A DNA stretch of 64,000 nt from Inia geoffrensis (GCA_036417435.1 CM070913.1:17576680-17640679); one strand, 5' to 3'; shown: positions 35,426-47,059, counted from the first letter of the stretch. The notes: generated by a model from the sequence alone, not told the origin. Made by a program: numbers and translations.

Positions 35426-36119
35426 GTAGGGCTCTGGGAAAATGAATAGGCCCCCAAATAGAGTGGGCACTTTACAGTCATATTTGGCCTATGATGTTGA
35501 AACAATGGTCCCAGTTGCAGTAGCTGCTCTGTTTACCTGGTTATGTATCAGGAAGGCTAGCAGATTGTCCTCAAGGGTTTCCCTAACTGGTCTCTGCATG
35601 TCACAGCTGCTATGTCACATTGGAGCAACTGATCATGTAATGTAACTGAAAGTATTGGTTGGGAGTCCTGGAAAGCTGAAAACTAAAGTACTGTAAAGAG
35701 GCATTTGTAGGTTATGCTTGGTGTAATTGGCAAAACTATTTAGAAGCCATAGAGAGCTTTCAAGTGAATCCCTGATATCTCCAGTAACTAGAGATGTATA
35801 ATGCTTGCACTTCAAAGGAAATAAAGATAATTTTTAAAAGTCTAGTTTAAAAATTTTCTACTTTTTTGGGGGGCCTGTGAATTGAAACTCAACTGTTGCA
35901 CAATAGAAAAATCAGGGAGGACAAAGAAGAAATGTTCCTATATAGAGTTTCTATATACAGGTAACTAATTATATTTGTGGTTCATTAATATCTTGTTTAT
36001 GAAAAAAAATCAGTGCCAGACCTTCAGGGTTCCTTTTAACTCGGGGCTATATAAAATTATCTCAATTTAAATAGCATCTTAGAAGGTTTAGCATCCCTTG
36101 GTAAAGATAAAATATCTCA
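35426..36119. other. Non-coding DNA, nothing recognised
   Basis: AT-rich with no repeat or exon signal that I can name. Confidence 0.4.
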
Positions 36120-37060
36120 TCATTATCAATTAAAGGACTCCTGAAATCTTTGAAAAGAGGACTTGTTTGCTTAAAATACGGTGAAGGTCATGCTCACCCT
36201 GTAATAGTCAATGAGGAGTAGTCATTTGTTATTTTTAAACAGGCTGTCATTTAGCCATTATGAAGATGAATAACATTTGTTATTAGTTAATAATCTTCCT
36301 GTTGATTACAGAGAAAAGACACTTGCAGACACCTTATGTGCCTTTCTTAGTTGCTAGATTATCAATGCCTTTTGATTAAATTCTGTAAACAAAAATTAAG
36401 GTCTTTGTTTTCTAAATTTCAAGACTGGCATCTCAGATGCTAGACCATGTCTTTGTCTGTGGTATTTTGAGTTGCATATGTTATTTGCCTACTCTTCATG
36501 CAGCGTTGCAAAAACAAAGTTCATTTTTTAATATCAAACAGATTGTCAGTGGATCATATGCTGCCTCTATTAAGGTTAGTTTTGGATGTCTGCCTTCTTG
36601 AGGAGACTTACTGAAGCTGTAAGTTACCTGTGTGCATTCATTTGGAGTCAGGCCTAATTATCTGGATCTTGGCCACATTATCGTCCAGGCCTTATTTCTA
36701 CAGCAGATGGAGTCACTCAGGAATGACTTCATTTGTATTAATTTGTTGCACTGTCTTCTGCCATTCATCTCAGAACTCTGCAGCCTTTGTCACAGAGAGC
36801 AGGAAAAGACAAAAGAATTTTTGTCAGAAATTGAGAGAGATCAACTCCTTTCATTCACAGATGCTGATATTCCAACGTGAAGGCAATTAAGCAGCGGCCA
36901 TTTTAGGGCAGTGGAATGGTGTAAGTGTAATTATGCTACCTAAGATTCATGAGCTTTCATCTTTTAGAGTAAGTCAGATGACAGACATATTGATCCAGCA
37001 CTTTTAAACGGAAACTCTCTGGAGCTTTCCTTGCTGTTGTCAGTTTTTCATCTGGCTTTG
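36120..37060. other. Repeat-free block, candidate conserved non-coding element
   Basis: No repeat family was recognisable across about 900 bases. Homeobox-like TAATTA/TTAATAATC motifs occur near 36286 and 36655, an E-box-like CAGATGG at 36704, and AAGCAGCGGCCATTTTAGGGC near 36889. This composition is typical of developmental enhancers but is not proof. The two plus-strand frames at 36630-36890 overlap each other and look random. Confidence 0.3.
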
Positions 37061-37809
37061 GAGTGCCCAAGGGGCAATATCTGAGGGAAATCTCCACCGT
37101 GGCTGACTCAGAGCATCATGTAGCTTGCTGGAAAGAACAATCACTTTGTTGTCAATGGATCAGATCTCCTGGTTACAGGCTACAGGGTCATCACAAGTCT
37201 ACCTTGCATTCTGGCTCTGGTCATCTCCAAGGAAAACAGCAGGCAATAAACTCTTAATTCAACCATATTCATAAACTTTCTGGAGAGATATGTAGAGTTT
37301 GGTTTCAGAGATAAGAAAGTTTGGCTTTTTCCTTGACTAATGATTAGTTTTGGCTTTTTTACTACTATTTTGGCAACAAGGGATAAAAAATGGTCCATGG
37401 CTTTTACGTGGTCAACAGGATATGTCAATTTAGTATAAAAAGCCTTAGATAAAGAGTAACAACTTTATTCAATAGTCAGATTGCTCTTGACAAATATGTG
37501 AAATCTAATGATTTCACTAACTTATTCTAATGGTAAAATATGCAGTTAGAACGTGTCTTCATTGATATCAAAATGTCAGAATGAAAGTTAAAGAGAAAAT
37601 AGATGATCTTACCATCAAAACAATGATGAGTATTCATTGACTTGAAGAACCTAAAATACAGAGGAATTTTTTATTTGCTTTTCAGAGAAATTGTTTCAAA
37701 TAGTAAGTTTCAGACATTTCTGAGATTATAATATATTTAAAGTTTCCATTAGAGATCCCTAAACTAGGAATAAAAAAGACAAATTATTGTATAACATCAG
37801 TTTTGCTAT
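37061..37809. other. Non-coding DNA, nothing recognised
   Basis: No repeat, exon or RNA gene supported. Confidence 0.4.
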
Positions 37810-37940
37810 GCGTATTAATTTGCTAGGGCTGCCATGACAAAATGCCATCAAATGGGGAGGCTTAAACAACAGAAATTTATGGGTTCATCATTCTGGAGGC
37901 TGGAAGTTCAAGATCCAGGCATTAGCAAGGAAAATTTGAG

Positions 37941-37943
<3 letters not shown>
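37810..37943 (-). mobile_element. MLT1-type LTR 3' piece, minus strand (left arm)
   Basis: It reads as the complement of an MLT1 end: a terminus in GCAAATTAATAC, CTTAAACAACAGAAATTTATG and GGAGGCTGGAAGTTCAAGATCC. It stops at the CA tract. It faces the piece at 38062-38293. Confidence 0.75.
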
Positions 37944-37991
<48 letters not shown>

Positions 37992-38061
37992 ACACACAGA
38001 CACACACACAGACACACAGACACAGACACACACACAGACACACACACACAGACACACACAG
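37944..38061. repeat. (CA)n / (CAGACACA)n compound microsatellite
   Basis: About 40 bases of pure CA, followed by an alternating ACACAGAC pattern of about 75 bases. It lies between two inverted MLT1 pieces. Confidence 0.97.
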
Positions 38062-38293
38062 AAGAGCATGTGAAGATGAAAGCAGAGATCAGGGTAATGC
38101 TTCTACGGGCCAAGGGATGCCAGATATTGGCAGCAAACCAGAAGCTAGAGAGACGTGGAACACTCAGAAGGCACTAACCCTGCCAACACCTTGATCTCTG
38201 ATTTACAGCCTCTAGAACTGTGGGACAACTAATTTTTGTTTAAGCCATCCAGTTTATGAGACTTTGCTGTGGCAGCCCTAGCAAATTAATACA
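38062..38293 (+). mobile_element. MLT1-type LTR 3' piece, plus strand (right arm)
   Basis: GAGATCAGGGTAATGCTTCTACGG, CCAACACCTTGATCTCTG, CCTCTAGAACTGTGGGAC and the end CCCTAGCAAATTAATACA. Its last 22 bases (38271-38292) are the exact reverse complement of 37812-37833. Confidence 0.8.
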
Positions 38294-38299
38294 GCTACG

Positions 38300-38550
38300 T
38301 CTTCTATGATTCATGTTCTAGCTCCTCAGTAGACCTCCTCTGTCCATGCCATCCAAGTCAGCCCTTCTCAGGCCCTGTCTCACACAGACATTTTTTTTTT
38401 TTTCTTCCCATGTCTCCCAGTTATTTCCCTGTGTAAAAGGTAAACTCTTTGACAAGGGACCTGTCTTTCTGTTTACCTCTAGGCTTACAACTCAGAGAAC
38501 CAGGCTGGCCCAGAGTGGGCACTGAATAAATGTTGTTTGAATAGTAAATC
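38300..38550 (+). mobile_element. L2 LINE 3' fragment
   Basis: GACAAGGGACCTGTCTTTCTG, CCAGAGTGGGCACTGAATAAATG and TGTTTGAATAG give the L2 3' end. A poly-T run interrupts it at 38391-38403. Confidence 0.7.
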
Positions 38551-39317
38551 GTTCTATGATTACTACCTACATTGTATCTCCAGTGATGTAAAAGAAGACA
38601 GTCTCAAATGAGTGAAATATCATAAGAATTAATTTGTAACAGCCTGAATATATCAAAAATAGTTTTTATTTTATGAAAAAGTTTTTATTTTTGAACTATT
38701 AACTCATAAAATCTTAGAACACCTCTTTGAAGTTTAGTTTTGATTCAAAAAGAGAATAACAACTAGCAACAACTAGTAACATAATTGAATTGGTAAAGGA
38801 ATTGCGTTTAAATAGAATCTATTACAAAAATGTAAAATAAACCAAATTGCTCCATCTATGCAAAACGTCTTTTATTTGGCTCTCTAAAAGGTGATAATTT
38901 AATTTGAAAAGATCATATGTATTGACTGAAATATGAATTCTGTGGTACTTAATGGAAGAATGAAGCAAATGAAAAGGAAATTTATCTTTCATATTTGTTA
39001 ATATCTGACTGGAGAACTGTGCAGGTTTAGTCTTAGTCATAGTATAATAGGATTTTTAATCTGATATGTATCTAAAAATTATATTCATTAAAATCATCTG
39101 GGTAAGATATCAAGATTCCTGACAACCAATGTTGTGTTGCCAGTTACGAAGTTTTGCAGAAATCTGTAATAGTTTGTAGCTGATTGTGCTGTGCACTAAA
39201 AAAAGAAACTTCTTGAAGAAACTTCCATTGATACTTTCAAAGGATCCTGCCCCTTTTAATTAAGTTGCTCTGTTAAGACTTTAAATTAAATCTAAACATA
39301 AGAATTTAGAGACTCTC
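38551..39317. other. AT-rich non-coding DNA, nothing recognised
   Basis: No repeat or gene supported. Confidence 0.4.
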
Positions 39318-39815
39318 ATTTTTAATGTATATTTGTATTGTGGTATAACACACATATCATAGTAAGCAAATAGTTCCATTAATTTTCACGAAGTAAACAC
39401 ACCAGTGTAACCAGCACCAGAACAGGAAATAAAGGATTATTAGTTAAAGGGCCAGTTCAAGTGTTTTGACCATTTTTCCATTGCCGTGTTAGCCTTCTTT
39501 ACATATCCTGAGTATGAACCCTTCATAGGATACAGTGATTGCGCATGTTGGTTCCATTGTGTGGCTTGCTCTTTCAGGCTTTTGACGGTGTCTTTTGTTA
39601 ATAGGCATCTTTTATTTTAGTGTAGTCCAATTTCACAGTCTTTTACTTTAGCATTTTTTGTGTCCTGCTTAAGAAACCTTTGCCTACCCCAAGGTCATGA
39701 AGATATTTTCCTATATTTGCTTCTAAAAGCTTCACTGTTTTATTTTTCCTCTATAGACCTATGACTCATCTGGACTGATATTTAGTGCAAAGTATAGTCA
39801 AGTGTTATCTGTGAT
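39318..39815 (-). mobile_element. Old L1 3' region, minus strand
   Basis: TTGTGGTATAACACACATATCATAG, CGAAGTAAACACACCAGTGTAACCAGCACC, CTGCTTAAGAAACCTTTGCCTACCCC and GATATTTTCCTATATTTGC are complements of older mammalian L1 sequence. All frames are broken. Confidence 0.75.
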
Positions 39816-40349
39816 TATCTCTGGGGATTGTAATTATAGGTAATTTTATTTTTCTTGAAAAGTCTCAGTATTTTTCCAATAAAAATTTCTTGGCATTATA
39901 ATTTTAGAAATGTGAATTACTCACCATTCACTACATTATACTGTGTAACAAAAAATCTTGAAATCTCAGTGGATTTAAACAGCGGGTATTTGGTTTTTTG
40001 CTTACCTGTGTCCCTATGTCAGGGACTGCCAGTCAGCAAGTATGGGTCTTATCCAGCCTATGGTTATAGAAGTTGAATTCTGTTCCATGATTTTTTCCAT
40101 TCTAAGACTCAGGCTAAAGAGGCAGACTCTCTCCATGGTAGAGGTACAGGAACAAGTAGTCTGGCAGAAACCTTCAATGCTTCCAAAAGCTTCTTTCTAC
40201 TTGAGGGTAATATAGGGCATGTCTGCTCACATTCTACTCCATTAAACAAAGCAAATCACATGACTGAGGCCAAAGGCAAGGGTGCAGAGAAAATTGCTAT
40301 AAGAGAAGGAGGGAATGAAAATTTTCAAATATTATAATCCACCACAAGG
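39816..40349. other. Non-coding, possible old unassigned repeat
   Basis: 39930-40280 (AAATCTCAGTGGATTTAAAC, AGCAAATCACATGACTGAGGCC) resembles a common ancient repeat whose family I cannot name. Confidence 0.3.
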
Positions 40350-40975
40350 CTGTTTTACAGTGCTACACATCTTGTACGATTTCTTCCTTGCTGTAAATTC
40401 CTCAGCATGACATTCAAAGCCTTTTATAACATGGCCCCAATCGTCAGCCTGACCTCAGAGCCCACTACTCTTCTCTACACTTTGTGATCTTGTAACCTTG
40501 GACTGCTCACAATTCTATGAACATGACTTGCAATTGTAAGCCTGCGTGCTCTTATTCACTTTGTGCACCCTTCCCCCAACACATCTTATGGACTAGTGTT
40601 GGAAGATTACTTGATGTTTCCTGAATGAGCCACACACTCTTTCAAGACTGAGTTCAATTATTTTCTCTGCCTGGGATGTTCCTTACTTCTCTCTTCCCTG
40701 GCCTCTTGAAATTCTACTTTTCCTTCAAGGACCAATTCTTCTGTGAAGTCTTCTTGCATTCTTATAGTCAGAATTAATTATTCCCTTTTCTTGTCCAATT
40801 ACAGCACTAATTGCCACCTACCTTAATTCCTAGTCATGTGCACACACATCGGTCTCTCCCAGGGGGTCATATGAGCTCCCTGATGACATTTGAGTCCTTT
40901 CTTGCATTCCCTCCAGAGCAGAGAGGAAGCAGTTCCCAGCACATAGTAAGCATTCAATTGAAGTTTGTAGAATTA
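40350..40975 (+). mobile_element. L2 LINE 3' fragment, plus strand
   Basis: ATTCAAAGCCTTTTATAACATGGCCCC near 40412, CTGCCTGGGATGTTCC near 40669, TTCAAGGACCAATTCTTCTGTGAAG near 40725 and the terminal GCACATAGTAAGCATTCAATTG. Among the better-preserved L2 copies here. Confidence 0.85.
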
Positions 40976-41350
40976 AATTACACACCAATATGGCCATAAA
41001 ATAATATTTAAAAAACATAAGATGAGTTTTAAAAATTCCCAGAGTTGTCAACAGTGAAAACTTTGTAACTTCTAAGAAAAGATGTTGATCAGTGAAGCAA
41101 AGAACAAGTCAAGAATCAAGTAGTTTTTCCCTTCAAGAACCAATGACTGACAGCAATAAAGCTACAAGTGATTTATTACCTTCTTGAAGTGCATACATTT
41201 ATTTTGCTCAAGGTGTGTATTTTATACCTCCTAACAGCCTTGAAGAGAGTTCTAAAAAAAGTTCTCTGACTTTTATGCTTCCCAGGTCACCTGGTGGAGA
41301 GGAATAAAAGTAAGCTCTAAAGGCACACCTCTAGTGCTCCTGGGGTTCGC
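40976..41350. other. Non-coding DNA, nothing recognised
   Basis: No repeat or gene supported. Confidence 0.4.
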
Positions 41351-41550
41351 TTTTTTTTGTGGTTCGCGGGCCTTTCACTGTTGTGGCCTCTCCCGCTGTG
41401 GAGCACGGGTTCCGGACGCGCAGGCTCAGCGGCCATGGCTCAAGGGCCCAGCCGCTCCGCGCCACGTGGGATCTTCCCGGACCGGGGCACGAACTCGCGT
41501 TTCCTGCATCGGCAGGCGGACTCTCAACCACTGCGCCGCCAGGGAAGCCC
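41351..41550 (-). mobile_element. CHR-type cetacean SINE, minus strand
   Basis: Short poly-T, then GTGGTTCGCGGGCCTTTCAC and the full body to CGCCGCCAGGGAAGCCC. It retains more CpGs than the other copies (CGGACGCGC, CCGCTCCGCG). Only a five-base TCGCT match was seen at both edges (41347-41351 and 41551-41555), so the duplication is uncertain. Confidence 0.95.
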
Positions 41551-42454
41551 TCGCTCTCACTTCTTTATAAAAATATACCTTACTTGCTAGTAGTCGGAAT
41601 TATTTTCAGTGGTGAGTTAAACTTTAATTTCTCGTTATCTTCAGAAATATGGTCTGATGCTTGGGGATGAAGTCTGTCCTTTGTATTTTCATCAGAACGC
41701 TTTTCTCATGGGTTTGCTAGAAAGACATTTTTTGCTAATTTTTGATCACTGACATCAACATATATTGTATCTTGTATTATTTAAAATGCCTGTTTTATCC
41801 ATAAGTCTTTGGAGCAGTGCTTTTCAGAGCGTGGCCGTGGATTGGCTACCAGTCTTGGAGCTGTTTGTTACCTGTCCTCAATAAGATAAGGTACTTGTGC
41901 CAGAATGTAAATTAACTGTGCCATGAAGCACTCTGTTTAGTTCAGCTGACTTTTTGTTTTCATAGCAAGACTTTATTGATGAAGGAAGCAGTGCACTGAC
42001 TTACATTCTGACACAAGCTCCTTTTCTCACTGTGGACTGACATTCTGAGTAGCAGTGCTGTAGAGAGCGTGCCCTATGCACATGTGAAGTGCCTCTAGTC
42101 ACTGCTGATTGAAGCTAGAGTGGACTTGTGGCCTCTACTAACCAACAATCAGTCTCTCGTCCTCCCCTGTTTCTCCTTCTTTTCTCATCTGTTTCTCACT
42201 CTGTAGTAGGAACTGAAAGGTGTAGAGGCATCTAGATGTAGATGTCAGTTTGTGGTGGACATTTGTGCTGAAAGGTCTTAGTTGGAGCCCATACCACGTA
42301 AGATGGAGCCACAAGCAAAGCAAAGTTCTGGGCATTAGAAGCTATGAGAAAGTGGGTCAGGGGGAGGGGGAATGTGAAAATTTCTGAAAGAAATACAGAA
42401 ATAAAACTATCTATAGAGATGGCAGACATGAAAGGCCATGTGATGCTGGGAGAA

Positions 42455-42455
<1 letters not shown>
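41551..42455. other. Non-coding DNA, nothing recognised
   Basis: No gene or nameable repeat. Confidence 0.4.

Positions 42456-42505
<50 letters not shown>
42456..42505. repeat. (AC)n microsatellite
   Basis: Twenty-five uninterrupted AC units. Confidence 0.98.
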
Positions 42506-42508
<3 letters not shown>

Positions 42509-42724
42509 CATTTTCCAGGGAGTCCCACCCACAGGGATTCTGAGTCAACAGGTCTTTGGTGGAGTCTGTAAATCTATGTCTTCACCAGTGCTGCAGGATA
42601 TTCTCAATTTAGGGAACTTTAGACCCTTCTTGGAGGAAATCTGGCTGTTTTGTAAGGTAACCTTTATCCATCTTTCCAGCTTCAGACCTAGCCAAACTAT
42701 ACAAATTCAAACTAAATGTAGTAA

Positions 42725-42965
42725 CACACCCTTCTGGTACCTTCATGCTTTTGCATGTGTTGTTCTTCTTGCCTGGAATTCCTCTCCCATTTTCTCACTC
42801 TGGTTAAAGCTTCCTAGTTCTTGCAAACTTAGCTCAAGCATCAGCTTCTTTTGAAGGCTTGAATCCTCTTGTCCCCATCTGATTTCCTCCACTCAGTTAG
42901 GATCCTTGTTACATTATTTTAGCCCTTGCCCAACTTCTTAGCTCTCTTATAGGGAAAACCTCCTT
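42725..42965 (+). mobile_element. L2 LINE fragment
   Basis: GCTTTTGCATGTGTTGTTCTTCTTGCCTGG and TTAGCTCAAGCATCAGCTTC are standard L2 text. Confidence 0.8.
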
Positions 42966-43255
42966 GAATGTTCCTCATCTCCCATTCTCTCTCCTCCTAC
43001 CTTTACCAAATTCCAAGTCCAAACTCCAAATTCTGAGTCTGTTATCTGCCCCCACCTTCTGAATTTCTCAGGAACATTTTGGCACTCGTCATTAGTACCC
43101 TCTCTTCTCATACCTGACATATTATTGTGAAAAATGTCAAAAATACAAAAACTTGAAGGAGTAATACAGTGAATACCCCCCTATACTTTTGTACCTAGAT
43201 TCAATAATTTTAACACATTTTTCTGTATTTCTTTTATGTTTATAAACATATTTTT

Positions 43256-43379
43256 TCTTTTCCTCTTTTTGGCCATACCATGGAGCATGCAGGATCTTAG
43301 TTCCCCTACCAGGGATCGAACCCATGCCCCCTGCAGTGGAAGCGTGGAGTCCTAACCACTGGACCACCAGGGAAATCCC
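43256..43379 (-). mobile_element. Older tRNA-derived SINE (Bov-tA/CHR-1-like), exact duplication
   Basis: On the minus strand it starts GGATTTCCCTGGTGGTCCAG and contains the CGCTTCCACTGCAGGGGGC and GGTTCGATCCCTGGTAGGGG box-B-like part, a tRNA-Glu-type head shared across Cetartiodactyla. The 15-bp duplication TATAAACATATTTTT flanks it exactly (43241-43255 and 43380-43394). At about 125 bp it lacks the GC-rich body of the CHR copies. Confidence 0.95.
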
Positions 43380-43539
43380 TATAAACATATTTTTATGTTT
43401 TTCTTTTTACTGAACCATTTGAAAGTTGCAGATATTGTTTTACTTTATCTATAAATGCTTTAGTATGCATTTCCAAATATGAGGTCATGTTTCTACATAA
43501 CTGTCACTTTTTGGATATACCTTCTCTTATTTTCCTCAT

Positions 43540-43820
43540 TTTTCTCCTATGTCAATGGCCATTCCTTCTCAATTTCCTTTGCTAGATCTTCCTTTCCCCA
43601 ACCTATGGGGAAACCATAGCCGTGGCTGTGCTCCATGGCTTAGTCCTTGTTTCTCTTCATTTCCCTAAAATTTCTTTTTGATTCATCTTATTCCATCCCA
43701 TGTCATTTAAATTCCATCTACAGTTTGTAGGCTTCAGAATTTTCAGTCCAGTCTTCTCATGCTTGGACCCTAGATATGTATATATAACTGTTATTCAACA
43801 TCTTATTTTTATATGAAAAG
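43540..43820 (+). mobile_element. L2 LINE fragment
   Basis: CTCAATTTCCTTTGCTAGATCTTCC and CCATGGCTTAGTCC in L2 order, then ATTTAAATTCCATC. Confidence 0.6.
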
Positions 43821-43879
43821 AGCATTTAAAATTTTACGTGGCTGAAAACGTCTTTGTTTCCCTCTTATTCATGTCTTCC

Positions 43880-44560
43880 CCTGTGCAGTAAAGAATCTAA
43901 CCTTGCCCAAAGAGAGGTTTGGCCTTGCCCTTAATTTTTGGGAGGCAGTGTCTAAGCCCTTGGTCTGTCATGCCTGATAGGAGTGTCTTTGTTTGCCTGT
44001 GGACCTTGGATCAGGGTAGCTTAACAGTATGATTTAGGGTTGGGGCTGGCCCCACCACAAGGGCTGACAATATGATTCTTTGTGTGCAGAGGGGTGGGTG
44101 GGGAGACTGGGCCATGCAGTATCAGTAGCCCTCTGGAGAGACGAGGGACTGAGATCAGCCCCTTGAGCAATCAGTCATGTCTTCGTGATGGCACTCCAAT
44201 TAAAACCCTGAACATTGAGGCGCGAGTGAGCTTCTTGGTTAGGCAGTACTGTGCGTACTTTCACACATGGATGCTGTCAAATTAATTCTGTCTTGACTCC
44301 ACAGGAGATGACAGTTGGTAGCTCCATGTTTGGTACTTTCTTGGACTTCACTTTATATGTGTTTTCTCTTGACTAATTTCAATCTGCATCCCTTCCCTCC
44401 AATAAACCATAACCATGAGGATAACAGTCTTCAGTGCATTCTGTGAGTCCTTCTAGTGAATTATGGAACTGTAGGTGGTCTTGGGACCCCTGAACTTGCA
44501 GCTGGTATCAGAAGTAAAAGTGGTCTTATGTGTGGGCTGTTCTCTCTAACTGTTTAGTTG
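43880..44560 (+). mobile_element. ERV LTR-like block, plus strand
   Basis: AATCAGTCATGTCTTCGTGATGG, CTCCAATTAAAACCCTGAACATTG, AATAAACCATAACC and TGCATTCTGTGAGTCCTTCTAGTG followed by CAGCTGGTATCAGAAG give the arrangement of a mammalian ERV LTR with a polyadenylation signal near 44400. Family not assigned and edges approximate. Confidence 0.5.
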
Positions 44561-44564
44561 GCTA

Positions 44565-44720
44565 AACTTTCACATCCCCTGATCAGTTATTATCTGTGTA
44601 GTCTTGAGGAAGCTACTAAAATCCACTCTGCTTTCTTCTCCATAGCTGTAAAGTGGGTACATTTATAGCACCTATATCATAGGGTTATTATTGAATTATT
44701 CAAAATTGTATACAAGAGTC
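44565..44720 (+). repeat. MIR SINE fragment
   Basis: TTATCTGTGTAGTCTTGAGGAAGC, TCTCCATAGCTGTAAAGTGGG and ATCATAGGGTTATTATTGAATT match MIR. Confidence 0.65.
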
Positions 44721-44779
44721 CAAACAAATTAATAAAGGTAAATTTAGTAGGATAGTGCATGACTCTACTATGTATTTGT

Positions 44780-45432
44780 ATTAGTATTATGCTCACTATC
44801 TCCATCACTCTAATCAAAGCCACTGTCATCTCTCTTAGATTACTGCAGAGCCTCAAACCTCTCCTTCTGCTTCCACTTCCCAAACCTACAGATTATTCAT
44901 TAAACGATATCAAGAACTAGCTTTTTCAATCACATCATTTTTCTTAAGATGCCCAGATGGTCTTGTATCATACTTAGAATAAGGTCCAAAGTTCTCGTTA
45001 GTTGCACTACCTCCTCAGACCTGCCCACTTCTCTAATACTATCCTTCCCTGCTCTTCCCCTTGCTCAGTACACTTCTGCTAAACATTCCTCTACCTGGTG
45101 GCCTCTGCCTCCAGCTCTCTTCTTCCAGGTCTGCACAGAGCTGGATCCTTCACATTTTCAGGGCTCCACTCAAGTATTGCCCATTAGGGGATTTTTGATG
45201 ATCACTTTATCTAAAATAGAATTCCCTTCCAACAGCACTTGGAAGTTCTTATTTCCTTCAAAACCTCTATCACTTTCTGAATGTAAATAGTCTGTTTTTA
45301 AACTTGTTCGTTTATTATCTCTTTTTCCCACTGGGATCTCAGTTCCATGAAAGCATGGATTTTAGCAGGTTTTTTGGCATGTTGTACCTGGAACATATAA
45401 GATGCTCAGTGATGTTTGTTGAATTAATAGCT
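44780..45432 (+). mobile_element. L2 LINE 3' fragment, plus strand
   Basis: AAAGCCACTGTCATCTCTC, AGAATAAGGTCCAAAGTTC, CTTGCTCAGTACACTTCTGC, CTGGGATCTCAGTTCCATGAAAGC and the end TGATGTTTGTTGAATTAATAG. Among the longest L2 copies in the window, about 650 bp. Confidence 0.85.
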
Positions 45433-45449
45433 AAATGATATACCAGGAG

Positions 45450-45545
45450 GCAGGGAGATGTGTTTATTCACCAGGACAGTTCTCACCCCAGACACAGGGC
45501 CTGACACATAGTAGTACTCAGTCAATATTTCTTGACTGAAGGCAG
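45450..45545 (+). repeat. Second short L2 3' end
   Basis: GACACAGGGCCTGACACATAGTAG then AGTCAATATTTCTTGACTG repeat the L2 terminus just after the preceding copy. Confidence 0.6.
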
Positions 45546-45893
45546 TAACAGCCTGAATGTTTTTTATAGAAGGATAAAAAAACTCGCTGCTCCCAGAATT
45601 TACTCTTATGCTTTCTTTTCCTGGCAGGCTAAAATGGGATTCCCACTCTTTTGGAAAAAAATGAATATAGCTCTTATGAAATTATTGTAGTGCTTTTCAA
45701 ATGCCACCTCTTTTTTCTTTTTTTTTCCTGAACGAAATATTTAGACTGGTAAGCCATTGCAGCTATATAAAGACTCTAAAAATTAGCATTAAAAAAGGAA
45801 AAAAAATCATACAAATGAGATCTCTTCACCCACTGTTTTACAGAATTCCAGTTTCAACATAAAACTAACTGTGCAAATTACATATTCTATTCT

Positions 45894-45936
<43 letters not shown>

Positions 45937-46499
45937 GTGTATATATAAAATATGAGATTTTATGTTGCACCCACCAGGTAGCTAAAAATGTACCCAATCT
46001 AAGGAATTCTATGAGGGCAGTAATGAGAAGATGAACTCTGTCCCTTTTGTACTGCAGCTTCTCCCACCCAGTGTATTGAGGCCAGAACGAGCCTGAGCAT
46101 TGTTTGTTGCTATCAGAACCAGCTGCCCTAGCAGGAATATCAAGGGAAGATTTTTCTTCAAATTATGGGGAAGGGAGTTTTCTTTGTCATGGTTCATTGT
46201 CTTTTATTTAGAAGAAGTAGGCATTACTTTTACGGAAAGGTCTGTAGCTTCCTATTTGCAAGCAAAACCTTCCAGTATTTACAATTATGATACTTGGTTT
46301 CATTCCGGTAAATGGATTTATTAAGAGAAAAGAGTAATGAGAGGGAGTTGGAGGAGGAGAATTTTTATGCAGAAATTAAGCTTGAAAATGCCTAGGAAAT
46401 GGGAAGTAAGGGACACCAATGAAATCATTACCTGTATGATCCACAGATTCTCCAGGTGTCTGTTTTAGGTTAATTTGTAATGATATTTAATCGCTTGCT
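45546..46499. other. Non-coding DNA with a TG repeat
   Basis: Apart from the TG tract at 45896-45933, nothing was recognised. Confidence 0.4.
45896..45933. repeat. (TG)n microsatellite
   Basis: Nineteen uninterrupted TG units. Confidence 0.98.
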
Positions 46500-46745
46500 C
46501 TTTCTATAGCAGAGCAAGTACTGGTGTGGAGTCATGAGACCTGAATTTTTATTCTAAATTACTAATATTGTTACTTAAGAAAAGTGTTTTAGCTTCTTGA
46601 GACCTTTTATTCATATGAGTTATGAGATTTTAATATTTTCCCATCTACCTCACTGAATTGCAAAGAATTGCAAACAAGAAGATATATATGGGGAAGAATT
46701 TTGCAAACTATAAAGTGCTACATAAAGTGCAATAACATAAAGTAT
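46500..46745 (+). repeat. MIR SINE, plus strand
   Basis: GTGGAGTCATGAGACCTGAATTTTTATTC, GTTTTAGCTTCTTGAGACC, CCCATCTACCTCACTGAATTG and GCAAACTATAAAGTGCTACATAAAG follow MIR order. Confidence 0.65.
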
Positions 46746-47059
46746 CCTGAAGTATTTTCATCTTCTTAGTGCTAAACTCGTATTCTAAGTGGAAAAGATA
46801 TAAACAATTAACAGAGGGCTTGGGATACAGAAAACACACGAAAACGTTAGGTGATATTATGATGATGATGATTACGTTATTCTTTCATTAGGAGCTGACC
46901 GTCCCTCCATTGGTATATTATGGTACAAACCAGTAGTTAAACAAAAAGACAACAAATATTTGTCTTATATCTGTGAAAGCATATTTCAAATAAGTGTCTG
47001 CATAAGCTGTGTGCAATATTTTTTCTCTCTCTATTTTAATTCCTTTCCACTCTCTTACA

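Noticed and set aside
37834..38113. Threonine/histidine- and cysteine/valine-rich frames; array-like spacing resembling a CRISPR
   Set aside because: They are translations of the CA compound microsatellite. Units are 2-8 bases with no unique spacers, so this is not a CRISPR array.
41331..41670. Overlapping frames of 66-103 residues
   Set aside because: They are SINE-derived (CHR copy at 41351).
43256..43379. tRNA-like box A/box B sequence on the minus strand
   Set aside because: It is the tRNA-derived head of a SINE with a target duplication, not a folded tRNA gene. The same applies to the heads of the other SINEs here.
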